From Pedosphaera sp. (lineage in GTDB: Bacteria; Verrucomicrobiota; Verrucomicrobiia; Limisphaerales; DSYF01): 57,570 nucleotides of DNA. Below are positions 45,742 to 56,588 of this stretch, piece after piece. The stretch's first letter is position 1. Each line of letters begins with the position of its first letter. A model generated the notes under the pieces. That model was not told where the DNA came from, did no database searches, and worked only from the letters and a program-made list of their open reading frames with translations. The translations under genes and the position numbers were made by a program. Where the stretch lies: the NCBI GenBank assembly GCA_017853715.1, contig JAFMIZ010000006.1:1-57570 (forward strand). The letters are read 5' to 3'.

Positions 45742-46284
45742 CTAGCCAAGTTTATATCTCCTCACCGTGGCGTCGACTTCCTGCGACCAGGCATCAATGC
45801 CACCGCGCAGGCAGCGCACGTTCTGCAAGCCGTGCCCCATGAAATACGCCGCCGCATCAAGACCATGCTTGCCCTTATGGTCCACAACGACGAGCGGACG
45901 CGTGTTGGCACCTTCCGCCATGATTTGCTGCATCACTGGCTGAGAAAGCAGCACCGAGCCTTCAATGCGAACCGCCTCAAATTCCTCGCGCGAGCGCACG
46001 TCCACCAGGCGAACGCTGGCATCACTTTGACGCCACTGGGCGAGCTCTTTGGCTCCGATCAAAATCTTCTCATCCTGCTCGTGGCTCGATTGGATGTGCG
46101 CGAGCACCTCGGCCACGTTCAAGTTGCCGTTCCGCCCACACACGCCCGCCAGCGTCTCCGTCGGTTGAAATCCACAGCTCGCACAACCCCCGATGTGGTA
46201 TTTGCGAAACAACGCCCGCTGCGCTCCGGGATACGCGGCGAGAACCTCGCTCATCAGTGATTGGCCTGTGATGGTCACGCTCAT
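45742..46284 (-). CDS. N-terminal CxxC (DUF1858-like) domain fused to rhodanese domain
   Basis: GGCASCGFQPTETLAGVCGRNG plus VRLVDVRSREEFEAVRIEGSVLLSQ; catalytic loop lacks a Cys (VVVDHKGKHGLDA). Confidence 0.8.
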   Translation of the reverse strand: MSVTITGQSLMSEVLAAYPGAQRALFRKYHIGGCASCGFQPTETLAGVCGRNGNLNVAEVLAHIQSSHEQDEKILIGAKELAQWRQSDASVRLVDVRSREEFEAVRIEGSVLLSQPVMQQIMAEGANTRPLVVVDHKGKHGLDAAAYFMGHGLQNVRCLRGGIDAWSQEVDATVRRYKLG

Positions 46285-47519
46285 GACCCAAAGAACTTCT
46301 GGATCTCCTTCAAGACGTCAAACAGGCGATCGATTTCGGCTGTGGTGTTGTAGAAGTAGAAACTTGCGCGACTGGTGGATTCGACGCCCAGCTTGCGCAT
46401 CAGCGGTTGCGTGCAGTGGTGACCACCTCGCAAAGCGATGCCTTTCTGATTGGCCAGTTCAGTCACATCATGCGCGTGGATGTCGTTCAACAGGAAGCTC
46501 ACCAGCCCGGCGCGGCCTACGTGCGGACCAAAGATGCGAATCTTGTCCAAGCCCATCAATTTTTCGTAGGCGTAAGCACCCAACTGCTGGTCATGCTCGG
46601 AAATCATATCCCGACCAATGGCATCCAAGTAGTCCATCGCAGCGTGCAGTCCGATGGGGCCGGAAATGTCGGGCGTGCCCGCTTCGAACCGATGGGGCGG
46701 CACTTTGTAGGTGCTCTTGTGGTAATCGGCCGTGAGAATCATTTCCCCCCCGCCATGATAGGGCGGCATCTGCTCCAGCAGTTCCATGCGTCCGTAAAGG
46801 AAACCAATCCCCGTCGGTCCGCACATCTTGTGGCCAGACACCGCGAGAAAATCGCAACCGATCTCCTGCACATCGAGCGGACGATGGCCCGCACTCTGAG
46901 CAGCGTCCACGAAGGTAGTGATGCCCTTGCGACGGGCACGTTCGCAAAGCTCGACCACCGGGTTGATGGTGCCCAGCGCATTGGAGATGTGAACGAACGA
47001 GAGCAATTTCACACGGTCGGTCAGAAACTCATCCAAGCGAGCCAGATCGAGCAGCCCGATATCACCGATGATGGGCAGGAAGGCGAGCTTGGCACCGGTG
47101 CGTTGCGCCAGCAACTGCCATGGAACGATGTTGCTGTGGTGCTCCATCTCAGTGAGGAGAATGACGTCGCCCGCTTTGATGAACTTGGTGCCCCATGCGG
47201 TGGCGACAAGGTTGATGGCTTCGGTAGTGCCACGCGTCCAGATGATCTCGTCGGACTGGCGGGCATTGATGAATTTCGCCGCACGCTCGCGGGCCGCTTC
47301 AAAAGCCTTCGTCGCGCGATTGCTCAGTTCGTGGAGCCCGCGATGCACATTGGCGTTGTCTCGTTCATAGTAGTTGACCAGCGCCTGCACTACCTGGCGT
47401 GGCTTTTGTGACGTGGCCGCGTTGTCGAAATATACCAATGGCTGTCCGTGGACTTGTTGATTCAGGATGGGGAAATCCTTCCGCAATGCCGACCAATCAA
47501 CTTTCTGTGAATCGTTCAT
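46281..47519 (-). CDS. sufS: cysteine desulfurase SufS
   Basis: VDWSALRKDFPILNQQVHGQPLVYFDNAATSQKP; FLAVSGHKMCGPTGIGFLYGR; LRGGHHCTQPLM. Confidence 0.97.
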   Translation of the reverse strand: MNDSQKVDWSALRKDFPILNQQVHGQPLVYFDNAATSQKPRQVVQALVNYYERDNANVHRGLHELSNRATKAFEAARERAAKFINARQSDEIIWTRGTTEAINLVATAWGTKFIKAGDVILLTEMEHHSNIVPWQLLAQRTGAKLAFLPIIGDIGLLDLARLDEFLTDRVKLLSFVHISNALGTINPVVELCERARRKGITTFVDAAQSAGHRPLDVQEIGCDFLAVSGHKMCGPTGIGFLYGRMELLEQMPPYHGGGEMILTADYHKSTYKVPPHRFEAGTPDISGPIGLHAAMDYLDAIGRDMISEHDQQLGAYAYEKLMGLDKIRIFGPHVGRAGLVSFLLNDIHAHDVTELANQKGIALRGGHHCTQPLMRKLGVESTSRASFYFYNTTAEIDRLFDVLKEIQKFFGS

Positions 47520-47591
47520 TGAAATTGAGCCGCGGAGATGCGGAAGCGCAGGGAGGGATTCAAGTCCGCGTCTGTGCGCCTCCGCGATAAA

Positions 47592-48140
47592 TCACATCAA
47601 CCCCAGTTGCAGCTTCGCCGCTTCGGTGAGCATGCCTTGGTTCCACGGCGGATCCCAGACCAGTTCTACTTGCACGTCTTGCACCGGATCAATGCAGAGC
47701 AGTTTGTTCTGCACGTCCTGCTGCAGGACCGGGCCCATGCCACAGCCGGGCGCAGTCAAAGTCATCTTCACGGCAACCTTGTATTCATTTGTGCCCATTG
47801 GCTCGATGTGGCAGTCATAGATCAATCCGAGGTCTACGATGTTGACGGGGATTTCCGGATCGTAGCAGGTCTTGAGTTGAGCCCAGATCTCCTTCTCCAC
47901 TTCTTCTTGGGACATGGGGCCAACCGGAGCGGTGGTCTTGGCGGCGACCTCGTACCCCAAGGCGTCAGCATCCTGACCGCCGATGCGGAACATGTTGCCA
48001 TTGACGATGACGGTGTAACTGCCGCCGAGCGATTGCGTGACGTGTGCTTGTTCACCCTTGAGCAACGTGACCTTTGTGCCTGCGGGAACAATCGAGGCTT
48101 CCACATCGCGCGTCAGTGTGACTGGTTCGTTTGCATTCAT
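47592..48140 (-). CDS. sufT: SufT-like Fe-S cluster assembly protein (DUF59/MIP18)
   Basis: EKEIWAQLKTCYDPEIPVNIVDLGLIYDCHIEPMGTNEYKVAVKMTLTAPGCGMGPVLQQDV; start ATG at 48140. Confidence 0.92.
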   Translation of the reverse strand: MNANEPVTLTRDVEASIVPAGTKVTLLKGEQAHVTQSLGGSYTVIVNGNMFRIGGQDADALGYEVAAKTTAPVGPMSQEEVEKEIWAQLKTCYDPEIPVNIVDLGLIYDCHIEPMGTNEYKVAVKMTLTAPGCGMGPVLQQDVQNKLLCIDPVQDVQVELVWDPPWNQGMLTEAAKLQLGLM

Positions 48141-48160
48141 GACTTGAGATTCCAAATTCT

Positions 48161-48616
48161 TTAATTGTGTTCGTTCTCGGTCGAAACCGGCTGACCCTCG
48201 CCTTTCAAGGCCGCCATCAATGCGTGCCAGGAGAGGATTGCGCATTTCACGCGCGCAGGAAACTTATGCACTCCGGCAAATACCGCCAGCTTGCCGACGT
48301 CGCCCTCGGCCTTGCCTTTCGTGACGAGTTCGCGCACCAGTTCAAACATGGCGCCAGCCTCGTTGCGCGTCTTGCCCTTCACCGCATCGGTCAGCAAAGA
48401 GGCTGAAGCCTTCGAGATGCAGCAACCGGAACCTACAAAGGCGGCTTCCGTAATCTTGTCGCCGTCCAAGTTAAGAAACAGCTTCAACTGATCGCCACAC
48501 AACGGGTTCCGGCCCTGCGCGGAACAGGTGCACGGCGTCAACTCACGGAAATTCCGCGGGTGCTTGCAGTGGTCCAGAATGACCTGCTGATATAAGTCGG
48601 CGACGTCGTCGAACAT
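48161..48616 (-). CDS. sufU: SUF system scaffold SufU
   Basis: LYQQVILDHCKHPRNFRELTPCTCSAQGRNPLCGDQLKLFLNLDGDKITEAAFVGSGCCISKASASLLTDAVKGK. Confidence 0.96.
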   Translation of the reverse strand: MFDDVADLYQQVILDHCKHPRNFRELTPCTCSAQGRNPLCGDQLKLFLNLDGDKITEAAFVGSGCCISKASASLLTDAVKGKTRNEAGAMFELVRELVTKGKAEGDVGKLAVFAGVHKFPARVKCAILSWHALMAALKGEGQPVSTENEHN

Positions 48617-48734
48617 GGGCTCAATCTACCAAAGAATCCGGGAAATACACCAAACAAAGTGGGCCTGACATATTCCGTGTTCTGTAATGCGTAAAACAGC
48701 CGGGAGGGGAAGCCCCTCCGGAACACCCGCCCCG

Positions 48735-50069
48735 TCAATGAGTCGCGACCAGCGGGTTCGCCTCCAGCCGGTCCCACACCACCTTGTCCAGCTCCTCGCG
48801 GGCGCCCTCATGCTTGATGCGCTCGATGATTTCACCAGCGAACGCATGAATGAGCATCCGGCGGGCAGTATCCGTGCCGATACCACGGGCGCGCAGGTAA
48901 AAAATGGATTCGTCATCGAGCTGTCCAATCGTTGCGCCGTGCGTGCACTTCACGTCGTCGGCATAGATCTCCAACTGCGGCTTGGTATCTGCGGTGGCGT
49001 CATCGCTGAGGAGCAGGTTCTTGTTGGTCTGCTTCGCGTCCGTCTTTTGCGCGATGGGATGCACGTAGATGCGACCATGAAAAACACCCTTCGATTTGTC
49101 ATCGAGGATACCGTTGAAATACTCGTGGCTGGCGCAGTTCGGTTGGGCGTGCTCCACAATCATATGGTGGTCGGCCAACTGGTCGCCTTTGGTCACGTAA
49201 AGTCCGTTGAGAATCGCCTCCAAACCTTCGCCCGCGAGGTTGGTGCGGAGGTTGTTGCGCGAGAGCTTTGCGCCCAGCGCGAACGAGTGCGAAGCGAAGT
49301 TGCTAGTGCGTCCCAGCTTTGCGTGCAACGCCGCGATGTGATAGGCCGCGAGACTTTCGTCCTGCACCTTGACGTGTTCAAACACGGCGTTGTCGGAGGC
49401 GACGATCTCCGTGACGACGTTGGTGAAGTAGGCCGCCTCAGTGGTGGCGACGTAGCTCTCCAGCACCGTCGCCTGTGAATTTGCCTCCGTGATGAACAGG
49501 TTGCGCGCCTGCACCGTGGCCCCGGATTCGTCCACCGTTGAGATGTAGAGCAGATGAACCGGTTGTTCGAGCACCTTACCCGCCGCAATGTAAACGAAGC
49601 CGCCATCGCGGAAGGTAGCGCTGTTGAGCGCCGCAAATCCATCGCCTTCACCTGTGGCCTGCTGCGCAAGGTACTTTTCGATCAACAGGGAGTTCTCGGT
49701 CATCGCGGCGGCCAGATTCTTGACGATCACGCCGGCAGGGAGCTGGCCGATAGTGGACAACGCAGTGGAGAAATGCCCGTTCACAAAGACCAATCGGTGG
49801 GCCGGGAGGGTTCCGAACAAAGCGGCGTTCACGGTTTCCGCCGTAGCTTTGCCACCGGTGGCTGGCTTGAAATTCAACTTGGTCAACGGGGCAACGTTGG
49901 TGAAACGCCAGTCCTCATGCTTGGTTGAGGGGAAGCCGAGAGCGGCAAAGTGCGCCGCACCCGCCTTGCGTACGGGTGAAAGCCACGCGGGTTGAGTGGC
50001 GGGTTCGGTTTGGGCGAGCTGCAGCAGCACCGCCGTGGTATCAAGGGTTTCCTGTTGTGCCATTTTCAA
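48735..50069 (-). CDS. sufD: Fe-S cluster assembly protein SufD
   Basis: LFITEANSQATVLESYV; DDVKCTHGATIGQLDDESIFYLRARGIGTDTARRMLIHAFAGEIIERI. Confidence 0.96.
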   Translation of the reverse strand: MKMAQQETLDTTAVLLQLAQTEPATQPAWLSPVRKAGAAHFAALGFPSTKHEDWRFTNVAPLTKLNFKPATGGKATAETVNAALFGTLPAHRLVFVNGHFSTALSTIGQLPAGVIVKNLAAAMTENSLLIEKYLAQQATGEGDGFAALNSATFRDGGFVYIAAGKVLEQPVHLLYISTVDESGATVQARNLFITEANSQATVLESYVATTEAAYFTNVVTEIVASDNAVFEHVKVQDESLAAYHIAALHAKLGRTSNFASHSFALGAKLSRNNLRTNLAGEGLEAILNGLYVTKGDQLADHHMIVEHAQPNCASHEYFNGILDDKSKGVFHGRIYVHPIAQKTDAKQTNKNLLLSDDATADTKPQLEIYADDVKCTHGATIGQLDDESIFYLRARGIGTDTARRMLIHAFAGEIIERIKHEGAREELDKVVWDRLEANPLVATH

Positions 50070-50223
50070 AGTCTGGATTCACCGAAAAGTCCGACACTTT
50101 TCCATGAGACGGCCCCTGGCGCAAGCGCGCGGAGGGCCTCATTTTGACAGTCTGGACCGCTTAACCAAGCTTTTCCATCCATTTACGGCTTCACAGGTAG
50201 TTCATGCTGGCTACCTTTGACAC

Positions 50224-51216
50224 ATGAAGGCTGCCTACATCACCCGCACCGGCCCGCCTGAAGCCATCCAATACGGCGACCTGCCTGACCCCGTGCCTAA
50301 GGCGGGCGAATGCCTGATTCGCGTGAAAGCGGCGGATGTAAACCCCATCGACGTCTATTGGCGTGCCGGGATGGTGCCCGCGCCCATGACGTTCCCTTTC
50401 ATCCTGGGGCGCGACTTGGCAGGTGTAGTGACTGAATGTGGTGAGGGCGTGCGCCACTTCCAAGTCGGTGACCGGGTCTGGTGCTCCAATCTGGGGTTCC
50501 AAGGCCGCCAAGGCGGCTTCGCTGAATTGTGCGCCGTGCATGAGGACTGGTTGCATCCCATACCGGCGACTGTGAAAGAGGAAGACATCGTTGCCAGTTC
50601 CCTCACCGGCATCACTGCGCATCTGGGGTTGGTGGGCCGGGGCAAATTGCAATCCGGGGAAACGCTCTTCGTGAACGGCGGTTCCGGCGGTGTCGGTTCC
50701 TGCGTGGTGCAAATGGGCAAGCTGCTGGGCGCAAGGGTCATCACCACGGCAGGCAGTGACGCCAAAGCGGAGCTCTGCCGCCAGCTCGGCGCGGATCTGG
50801 CAATCAACTACCGCACGCAGGATGTGGACGCAGCCATCCGTGAATTCGCGCCCGACGGCGTCAACGTCTGGTGGGAGACACTGCGTGAACCCAATTTCGA
50901 ACGCACCGTTTCCCTGCTTGCGTTGCGCGGGCGGATGGTGGTGATGGCCGGTCGCGACGCCAAACCAGTTTTTCCTGTGGGTCCGTTCTACGTGAAAGAT
51001 TGCGCGCTCCACGGCTTCGCAATGTTCAACGCCACCGCCGAGGACCAACGTCCCGCTGGCGACGCCATCAATCGCTGGATGGCCGCTGGCCTGTTCAAGG
51101 CGCGGATTGACCGAGTGCTCCCGCTCTCCGAAGCAGCGCAGGCCCACCGCTTGCAGGAAGAAAGCACCATCGGCAAGACTGGCGCGATATCGGGTAAGAT
51201 TGTGCTAAAGCCCTGA
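50224..51216 (+). CDS. zinc-binding-type alcohol dehydrogenase / NADPH:quinone oxidoreductase (MDR family)
   Basis: MKAAYITRTGPPEAIQYGDLPDPVPKAGECLIRVKAADVNPIDVYWRAG; LFVNGGSGGVGSCVVQMGKLLGARVITT. Confidence 0.95.
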   Translation: MKAAYITRTGPPEAIQYGDLPDPVPKAGECLIRVKAADVNPIDVYWRAGMVPAPMTFPFILGRDLAGVVTECGEGVRHFQVGDRVWCSNLGFQGRQGGFAELCAVHEDWLHPIPATVKEEDIVASSLTGITAHLGLVGRGKLQSGETLFVNGGSGGVGSCVVQMGKLLGARVITTAGSDAKAELCRQLGADLAINYRTQDVDAAIREFAPDGVNVWWETLREPNFERTVSLLALRGRMVVMAGRDAKPVFPVGPFYVKDCALHGFAMFNATAEDQRPAGDAINRWMAAGLFKARIDRVLPLSEAAQAHRLQEESTIGKTGAISGKIVLKP

Positions 51217-51349
51217 CTAGGTTGACGGGAAGCCCCTTGACCGGCGCAGCGAGCCCCTCAGCGCCCGGCCTCGGAGGGGTCCCGAAACCACTTTAACGAG
51301 CGTCGGACCGGTTAAGCCGGGACTAAGGATGGAGGTCGCGGAAGCACAA

Positions 51350-53320
51350 TTACTGCTTCCCTTGCACCAACGCAGTCACCACGCCTGGATCGGCCAGTGT
51401 CGTCACATCACCGATCTGGTCGGTCTGGTTTTCGGCGATCTTGCGCAGGATGCGGCGCATGATCTTGCCTGAGCGCGTCTTGGGCAATCCGGGTGCGAAC
51501 TGCAATTTATCTGGCGCAGCGATCGGCCCAATCTCCTTGCGCACATGCAGCACGAGTTCCTTCTTCAACTCGTCGGTTGGATGGATACCGTCCTTCAAGG
51601 TCACAAACGCATAGAGCGCCTGACCTTTCACATCATGCGGCATCGGCGCAACGGCTGCTTCGGCCACCTTGGGATGGCTCACCAGCGCGCTCTCCACTTC
51701 CGCCGTGCCGATGCGATGCCCAGACACGTTCACCACGTCATCAATACGACCCATCAGCCAGTAATCACCATCGGGATCAATGCGGCAGCCGTCGCCCGTG
51801 AAATACATGTTCGCAAACATCGTGAAGTAGGTGTCAATGAAACGGTCGTGGTCACCCCATGTGGTGCGCATCATGCCCGGCCACGGTTTCTTGATGCACA
51901 ACTTGCCGCCCTCGTTCGGTGCGCACGGCGTCCCGTCGTCTTTCAAAACCACCGGTTCGACGCCAAAGAACGGTCTGCCCGCGCTGCCCGGTTTGAGCGT
52001 GTGCGCGCCCGGCAAAGGCGTGATCAAGTGCCCGCCAGTCTCTGTTTGCCACCATGTGTCCACGATGGGGCAACGTTCCTTGCCGATGACGCGGTAATAC
52101 CACATCCATGCCTCGGGGTTTATCGGTTCGCCCACTGAACCCAGCACGCGCAGGGAACTGAGATTGTATTTGTTCGGCCATTCCTCGCCCAAACGAATCA
52201 ACGAACGAATCGCCGTCGGCGCAGTGTAGAACGAGGTGACTTTGTATTTCTCGCAGACCTGCCAGAACCGTCCTGCGTCCGGGAACGTCGGCACGCCCTC
52301 AAACATCAGGCTCGTGGCGCCAATGCACAGGGGACCGTAAACAATATAGGTGTGACCAGTCACCCAGCCGATGTCCGCCGTGCACCAATAGATGTCATCG
52401 TCGTGGAGGTCGAAGGTGTATTTGGTCGTGAGCGCTGCGTGCAACAAATACCCCGCCGTGCTGTGGACCACGCCCTTGGGTTTGCCCGTCGAGCCGGAGG
52501 TGTAGAGCATGAACAGGTAATCCTCCGCGTTCATCGCCTCCGCCGGACAGTCCGAGCTCGCCGTAGCCATCACATCATGCCACCAAATGTCGCGCTTATT
52601 ATCAAAGTGACAGGGCGCGTCGGTGCGCTTTACCACCACAACGCGTTCAATGCTCGGCGTATGCTGCAGGGCCTCGTCCGCAATATCCTTCAGCGGAATG
52701 TTCTTTCCCGCGCGCAAACCGACGTTCGCCGTGATGAGCAGTTTGCAGGTGGAATCGTTGATGCGCCCCGACAGCGCTTCCGCGCTGAAACCTCCGAAGA
52801 TAATGGAGTGAATCGCCCCGATGCGTGTGCAGGCCAGCATGGCCACGGCCAACTCGGTGATCATGGGCATGTAGATCGCCACACGGTCGCCCTTGTGCAC
52901 GCCTAGGGATTTCATCACGTTGGCAAACTTGCACACCTCCTTGTGCAACTGCGCGTAGGTCAGCGTGTGCGTTTCCTCGTCCGCCTCGCCCTGCCAGACG
53001 ATGGCGGGTTTGTTGGGAATGGTCGTGAGGTGCCGGTCCAGGCAGTTCACGGAGACATTAAGCTGACCGTCTTCAAACCACGTGTGCCGGATATTGCGGC
53101 CCGCAGTGTTCCAGTTGTAACGACGCGCCACGGTCGGCGGCTTGGACCATTGCAGCGTCGCCGCCTGTTCCAGCCAGAACGCATCCGGTTCCTTCACCGA
53201 GCGGTCATACATCTTCTGGTAGGTGTCGGCGCTGATCCACGCGCGCTTCGCCGCCTCGGGTGAGGGCGGGAAGGTGCGGCTTTCCTGCAACAACGAATCG
53301 GTCTTGATGGGTTCAGGCAT
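51350..53320 (-). CDS. acs: acetyl-CoA synthetase
   Basis: [81 protein letters not shown]. Confidence 0.98.
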   Translation of the reverse strand: MPEPIKTDSLLQESRTFPPSPEAAKRAWISADTYQKMYDRSVKEPDAFWLEQAATLQWSKPPTVARRYNWNTAGRNIRHTWFEDGQLNVSVNCLDRHLTTIPNKPAIVWQGEADEETHTLTYAQLHKEVCKFANVMKSLGVHKGDRVAIYMPMITELAVAMLACTRIGAIHSIIFGGFSAEALSGRINDSTCKLLITANVGLRAGKNIPLKDIADEALQHTPSIERVVVVKRTDAPCHFDNKRDIWWHDVMATASSDCPAEAMNAEDYLFMLYTSGSTGKPKGVVHSTAGYLLHAALTTKYTFDLHDDDIYWCTADIGWVTGHTYIVYGPLCIGATSLMFEGVPTFPDAGRFWQVCEKYKVTSFYTAPTAIRSLIRLGEEWPNKYNLSSLRVLGSVGEPINPEAWMWYYRVIGKERCPIVDTWWQTETGGHLITPLPGAHTLKPGSAGRPFFGVEPVVLKDDGTPCAPNEGGKLCIKKPWPGMMRTTWGDHDRFIDTYFTMFANMYFTGDGCRIDPDGDYWLMGRIDDVVNVSGHRIGTAEVESALVSHPKVAEAAVAPMPHDVKGQALYAFVTLKDGIHPTDELKKELVLHVRKEIGPIAAPDKLQFAPGLPKTRSGKIMRRILRKIAENQTDQIGDVTTLADPGVVTALVQGKQ

Positions 53321-53448
53321 GGCAGTTGGTACTAGTATTTTGAATTGGAAATGGTGTAGCCCAGAATGAAGAGCAGGCCAATTCCCTTTTTAGAATTTCG
53401 CCCGGAACTTGAATCGCACCGCCCCGGCGGCTAAAACCACCGCAACGA

Positions 53449-54030
53449 ATGCATCCAGCCACGCGCTTAACCGGACTTTCACCCGCTGTGTTCCTCGACC
53501 GCGACGGCACGATGATTGAGGAGCGGGAATATCTCTGCCGGCCCGAGGGCGTAGCGCTGTATCCCGGCGCGGGCAAGGCCCTGCGGCAGCTGATGGACGC
53601 GGGCTTCAAGCTGGTAGTTGTCACCAACCAGTCCGGCATTGGCCGCGGGTATTACACCGAGGCCGACATGCATCGCGTGAATGACCGCATGTTGGAACTG
53701 CTCGCCATCGATGGCGTCCGCATCGAGAAAATTTACTTTGCCCCGGAAGCTCCGGACCAGCCCAGCCGCGGTCGCAAGCCGAGTCCGCAATTCCTTTTCG
53801 ACGCCCGGGAGGAACTCGGGCTCGACCTCGCCCAAAGCTGCATCATCGGTGACAAACTGATTGATCTCGAGTGCGGTTGGAACGCAGGCGTGCGCCAGGC
53901 CATCCTCGTGCGCACCGGCTACGGAAAGAAGCTCGAGCAGAGTCAGCCCGAGGCGGTAGCGCGGGCTTGGGTGGTGGATGACCTGACGGCGGCGGCTGCC
54001 CGAATCGCGGGCGTTGACCACGCTCGGTGA
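53449..54030 (+). CDS. gmhB: D-glycero-beta-D-manno-heptose 1,7-bisphosphate 7-phosphatase-like HAD hydrolase
   Basis: AVFLDRDGTMIEEREYLCRPEGVALYPGAGKALRQL; VTNQSGIGRGYYTEADMHRVNDRM; IGDKLIDLECGWNAG. Confidence 0.93.
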   Translation: MHPATRLTGLSPAVFLDRDGTMIEEREYLCRPEGVALYPGAGKALRQLMDAGFKLVVVTNQSGIGRGYYTEADMHRVNDRMLELLAIDGVRIEKIYFAPEAPDQPSRGRKPSPQFLFDAREELGLDLAQSCIIGDKLIDLECGWNAGVRQAILVRTGYGKKLEQSQPEAVARAWVVDDLTAAAARIAGVDHAR

Positions 54031-54094
54031 TTTCTTCACGCGACCGGAGACAAAGCGCATTGACTCATTTCGGAAATCCCCGATTGTGGCTGCG

Positions 54095-54505
54095 ATGAGC
54101 GATGCACGAAAGGGACGTTTGAATGAAATTCGCGCAGCGCTGCTCGATTTGCACAAGGCGCTCGTGGTTTCCGAACGCGCCAGCTACGAAAAAACCGTCG
54201 GTCCCATCCAGTCCTCCACCCACTTTCTCAACCTGCTCACGAGCGACCCGTGGTTCGCTTGGCTGCAGCCCGTGTCGCATCTGATTGTCACCATCGACGA
54301 ACGCATGGAATCCGACGAGCCACTGACGGATGCGATGGTGGAAAGCACAATTCAAGAGACTCGCACGCTACTGGCCCCATCGGAGGACGGCCAGGGATTC
54401 GCCCGACATTACTTTGAAGCCCTGCAAGCCGACGCCGACGTAGTGATCACCCATTCCGACCTGATGCAGGTGCTGGGCAAGCTCAAGCCTAACGGCCAGA
54501 TATAG
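54095..54505 (+). CDS. conserved hypothetical protein
   Basis: MSDARKGRLNEIRAALLDLHKALVVSERASYEKTVGPIQSSTHFLNLLTSDPWFAWLQPVSHLIV; start 54095 chosen to avoid overlap with gmhB. Confidence 0.7.
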   Translation: MSDARKGRLNEIRAALLDLHKALVVSERASYEKTVGPIQSSTHFLNLLTSDPWFAWLQPVSHLIVTIDERMESDEPLTDAMVESTIQETRTLLAPSEDGQGFARHYFEALQADADVVITHSDLMQVLGKLKPNGQI

Positions 54506-54539
54506 CGGTGCTTACCAGCATTCGCAGGCACAGCTCCCG

Positions 54540-55181
54540 ATGAATTCGAAACCCAAAGCTGCCGTTGCAAAGCTGGTGGGGTTGTTCGTAATGGTGGGCG
54601 CTTGGGTATGCCTGCCGTTGTTGGTTTTCGGACAGGGCTTCGCGCTTCCTTGGTTGGAGTCGCATCAGGAGAAAGCCGCCGTATTGATGCTCCTAGCCAT
54701 CGGTCTGCTCGCAGTGGATTCCGTCGCACCGATTCCCTCCACGCTGGTGATCATGTTTCTGGCTGCCAAAGCGGGTGTGCTGGCCAGCGTTGTGGGCAGC
54801 ACGATTGGACTTACGCTCGGCGTGTTGACTTCGGTTTGGTTCGGTCGTGCGGCGGTGGGGCGCGTCGCGCCAAAGTTCATTTCAGACGACGAGCTAAAAC
54901 GACTGGGTGTTGGCGTGCAAAACCGCCTGAGCCTGACGCTGGCTTGCTGGCGCGCTGTGCCGGTGATGGCGGAGGCCAGTGTCATCACTGCGGCGGCGGC
55001 GGGAGTACCGACCCGAAAAATCTTCACCGCCACCCTGCTGCCAAACGTCATCGTAGCCATAATCTACTCGGTAGCAGCCAAAGACTCCGTGCACATCGCC
55101 TGTGCCGCCTTCTCCGCCACACTGGCCGCGTCCGCCTTGCTCTGGTGGCTGTTGGCGAAGCGCAATCCCGCCGAGGCATAG
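54540..55181 (+). CDS. small multi-TM protein (VTT/DedA-like)
   Basis: APIPSTLVIMFLAAKAGVLASVVGSTIGLTLGVLTSVWFGRAAVGR; several TM helices; family tentative. Confidence 0.65.
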   Translation: MNSKPKAAVAKLVGLFVMVGAWVCLPLLVFGQGFALPWLESHQEKAAVLMLLAIGLLAVDSVAPIPSTLVIMFLAAKAGVLASVVGSTIGLTLGVLTSVWFGRAAVGRVAPKFISDDELKRLGVGVQNRLSLTLACWRAVPVMAEASVITAAAAGVPTRKIFTATLLPNVIVAIIYSVAAKDSVHIACAAFSATLAASALLWWLLAKRNPAEA

Positions 55182-55245
55182 AATGACTGCTTCGCTTACG
55201 CCCTGCCTGGTTGAGGTGTTGAACTTAGAAGTAGGTGGAGAAAAT

Positions 55246-55322
55246 TGGAGCGAGCGAAGGGATTCGAACCCTCGACAATCACGTTGGCAACGTGATGCTC
55301 TACCAGGCTGAGCTACGCTCGC
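55246..55322 (-). tRNA. tRNA-Gly (anticodon GCC), CCA encoded
   Basis: Minus strand GCGAGCGTAGCTCAGCCTGGTAGAGCATCACGTTGCCAACGTGATTGTCGAGGGTTCGAATCCCTTCGCTCGCTCCA; 7-bp acceptor stem, TTGCCAA anticodon loop, GGTTCGAATCC T arm. Confidence 0.97.
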
Positions 55323-55339
55323 TTCCAAAAGCGTGCGCA

Positions 55340-55367
55340 AGAATACGGATGCCGCCCCTGATTGCAA
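55340..55367 (-). promoter_or_regulatory. candidate tRNA-Gly promoter
   Basis: Minus strand TTGCAA - 16 nt - TATTCT, 17 nt upstream of the mature tRNA 5' end. Confidence 0.5.
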
Positions 55368-55475
55368 GTCTGGATTTGGGCCATTTTCAGCCTGCCTCCC
55401 CCCCGCAACGGCAGCAAAGAGGCGGGCATCTGACGACGCCCGCCTGCCTGCCTGACAAACATTTTGAAATCCGAA

Positions 55476-56465
55476 TCAACCCAGCAGTTCGGCCACCAGC
55501 CCTTTTTCTTCCTTAAGCTCGTTCTCCGTGGCGGCGATCTTGGCGCGGCTGAATTCGTTCAACGGCACGTCCTGCACGATGCTCCAGTTCTTGCCGTCAC
55601 TGCGGATCGGGTAGCTGAACATGATGCCCTTCTCGATGCCGTAGTCGCCGGGCGAAGCAACTGCCACGCTGAACCAGTCGCCGGGTCTGGTGGGCGTGGT
55701 GAGATTGCGCACGGTGTCCACCACGGCGTTCGCGGCACTCGCTGCGCTGCTCAAGCCGCGAGCCTTGATGATTGCCGCGCCGCGCTGTTGCACAGTGGTG
55801 ATAAAATCACCCTTGAGCCACGCTTCGTCCTGGATAACCGAGGGAACCGGCTGTCCGTTGATCTTCGCGTTGGGAAAATCGGGATACATGGTGGCGCTGT
55901 GGTTGCCCCAGATCGCGAGGTTGGTGATGGCCGTGACGTCCACGGCCGCCTTCTTCGCCAGCTGCGTCTTCGCGCGATTCTCGTCGAGCATGGTCATGGC
56001 GAAGAATTGATTCTCCGGCACACCCTTCGCGTTGGCCTTGGCGATGAGCGCGTTGGTGTTGCAGGGGTTGCCCACCACGAGGGTGCGCACATCGCTGGCA
56101 GCATTCTTCGCGATGGCCTGACCCTGACTGGTGAAAATCTTGCCGTTGATGCCAAGCAGGTCCTTGCGTTCCATGCCTTGCTTGCGCGGCACGGCGCCAA
56201 CGAGCAACGCCCAGTTCACGCTTTTGAAGCCCTCATCCAAGCTGGAGGTTGGGACGATGCCTCTGAGCAGGGGAAACGCGCAGTCATCGAGCTCCATGCA
56301 AACCCCCTGCAACGCATTCATGGCTTTTTCATCGGGGATTTCGATGAGGTGGAGGATGACGGGCTGGTTGGGCCCGAACATCGCGCCGGAGGCGATGCGG
56401 AACAGGAGTGAGTAACCGATTTGACCGGCAGCACCGGTGACGGCGACGCGAATGGGATTGCTCAT
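55476..56465 (-). CDS. mdh: malate dehydrogenase
   Basis: [91 protein letters not shown]. Confidence 0.98.
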   Translation of the reverse strand: MSNPIRVAVTGAAGQIGYSLLFRIASGAMFGPNQPVILHLIEIPDEKAMNALQGVCMELDDCAFPLLRGIVPTSSLDEGFKSVNWALLVGAVPRKQGMERKDLLGINGKIFTSQGQAIAKNAASDVRTLVVGNPCNTNALIAKANAKGVPENQFFAMTMLDENRAKTQLAKKAAVDVTAITNLAIWGNHSATMYPDFPNAKINGQPVPSVIQDEAWLKGDFITTVQQRGAAIIKARGLSSAASAANAVVDTVRNLTTPTRPGDWFSVAVASPGDYGIEKGIMFSYPIRSDGKNWSIVQDVPLNEFSRAKIAATENELKEEKGLVAELLG

Positions 56466-56588
56466 GATGATTTAGATTTTGATATCGTAACTGGGCACGC
56501 AGTATGAAAGGCGTGGCGACGACTCGCAAGCCCATGTCCTGATTGGTTGGAGGGTTTAGGTCGGCTGCTCCACACCGGAATAGAAGGG

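Noticed and set aside
46407-47411. 334-aa plus-strand ORF
   Set aside because: Antisense to sufS.
55464-56411. 315-aa plus-strand ORF
   Set aside because: Antisense to mdh.
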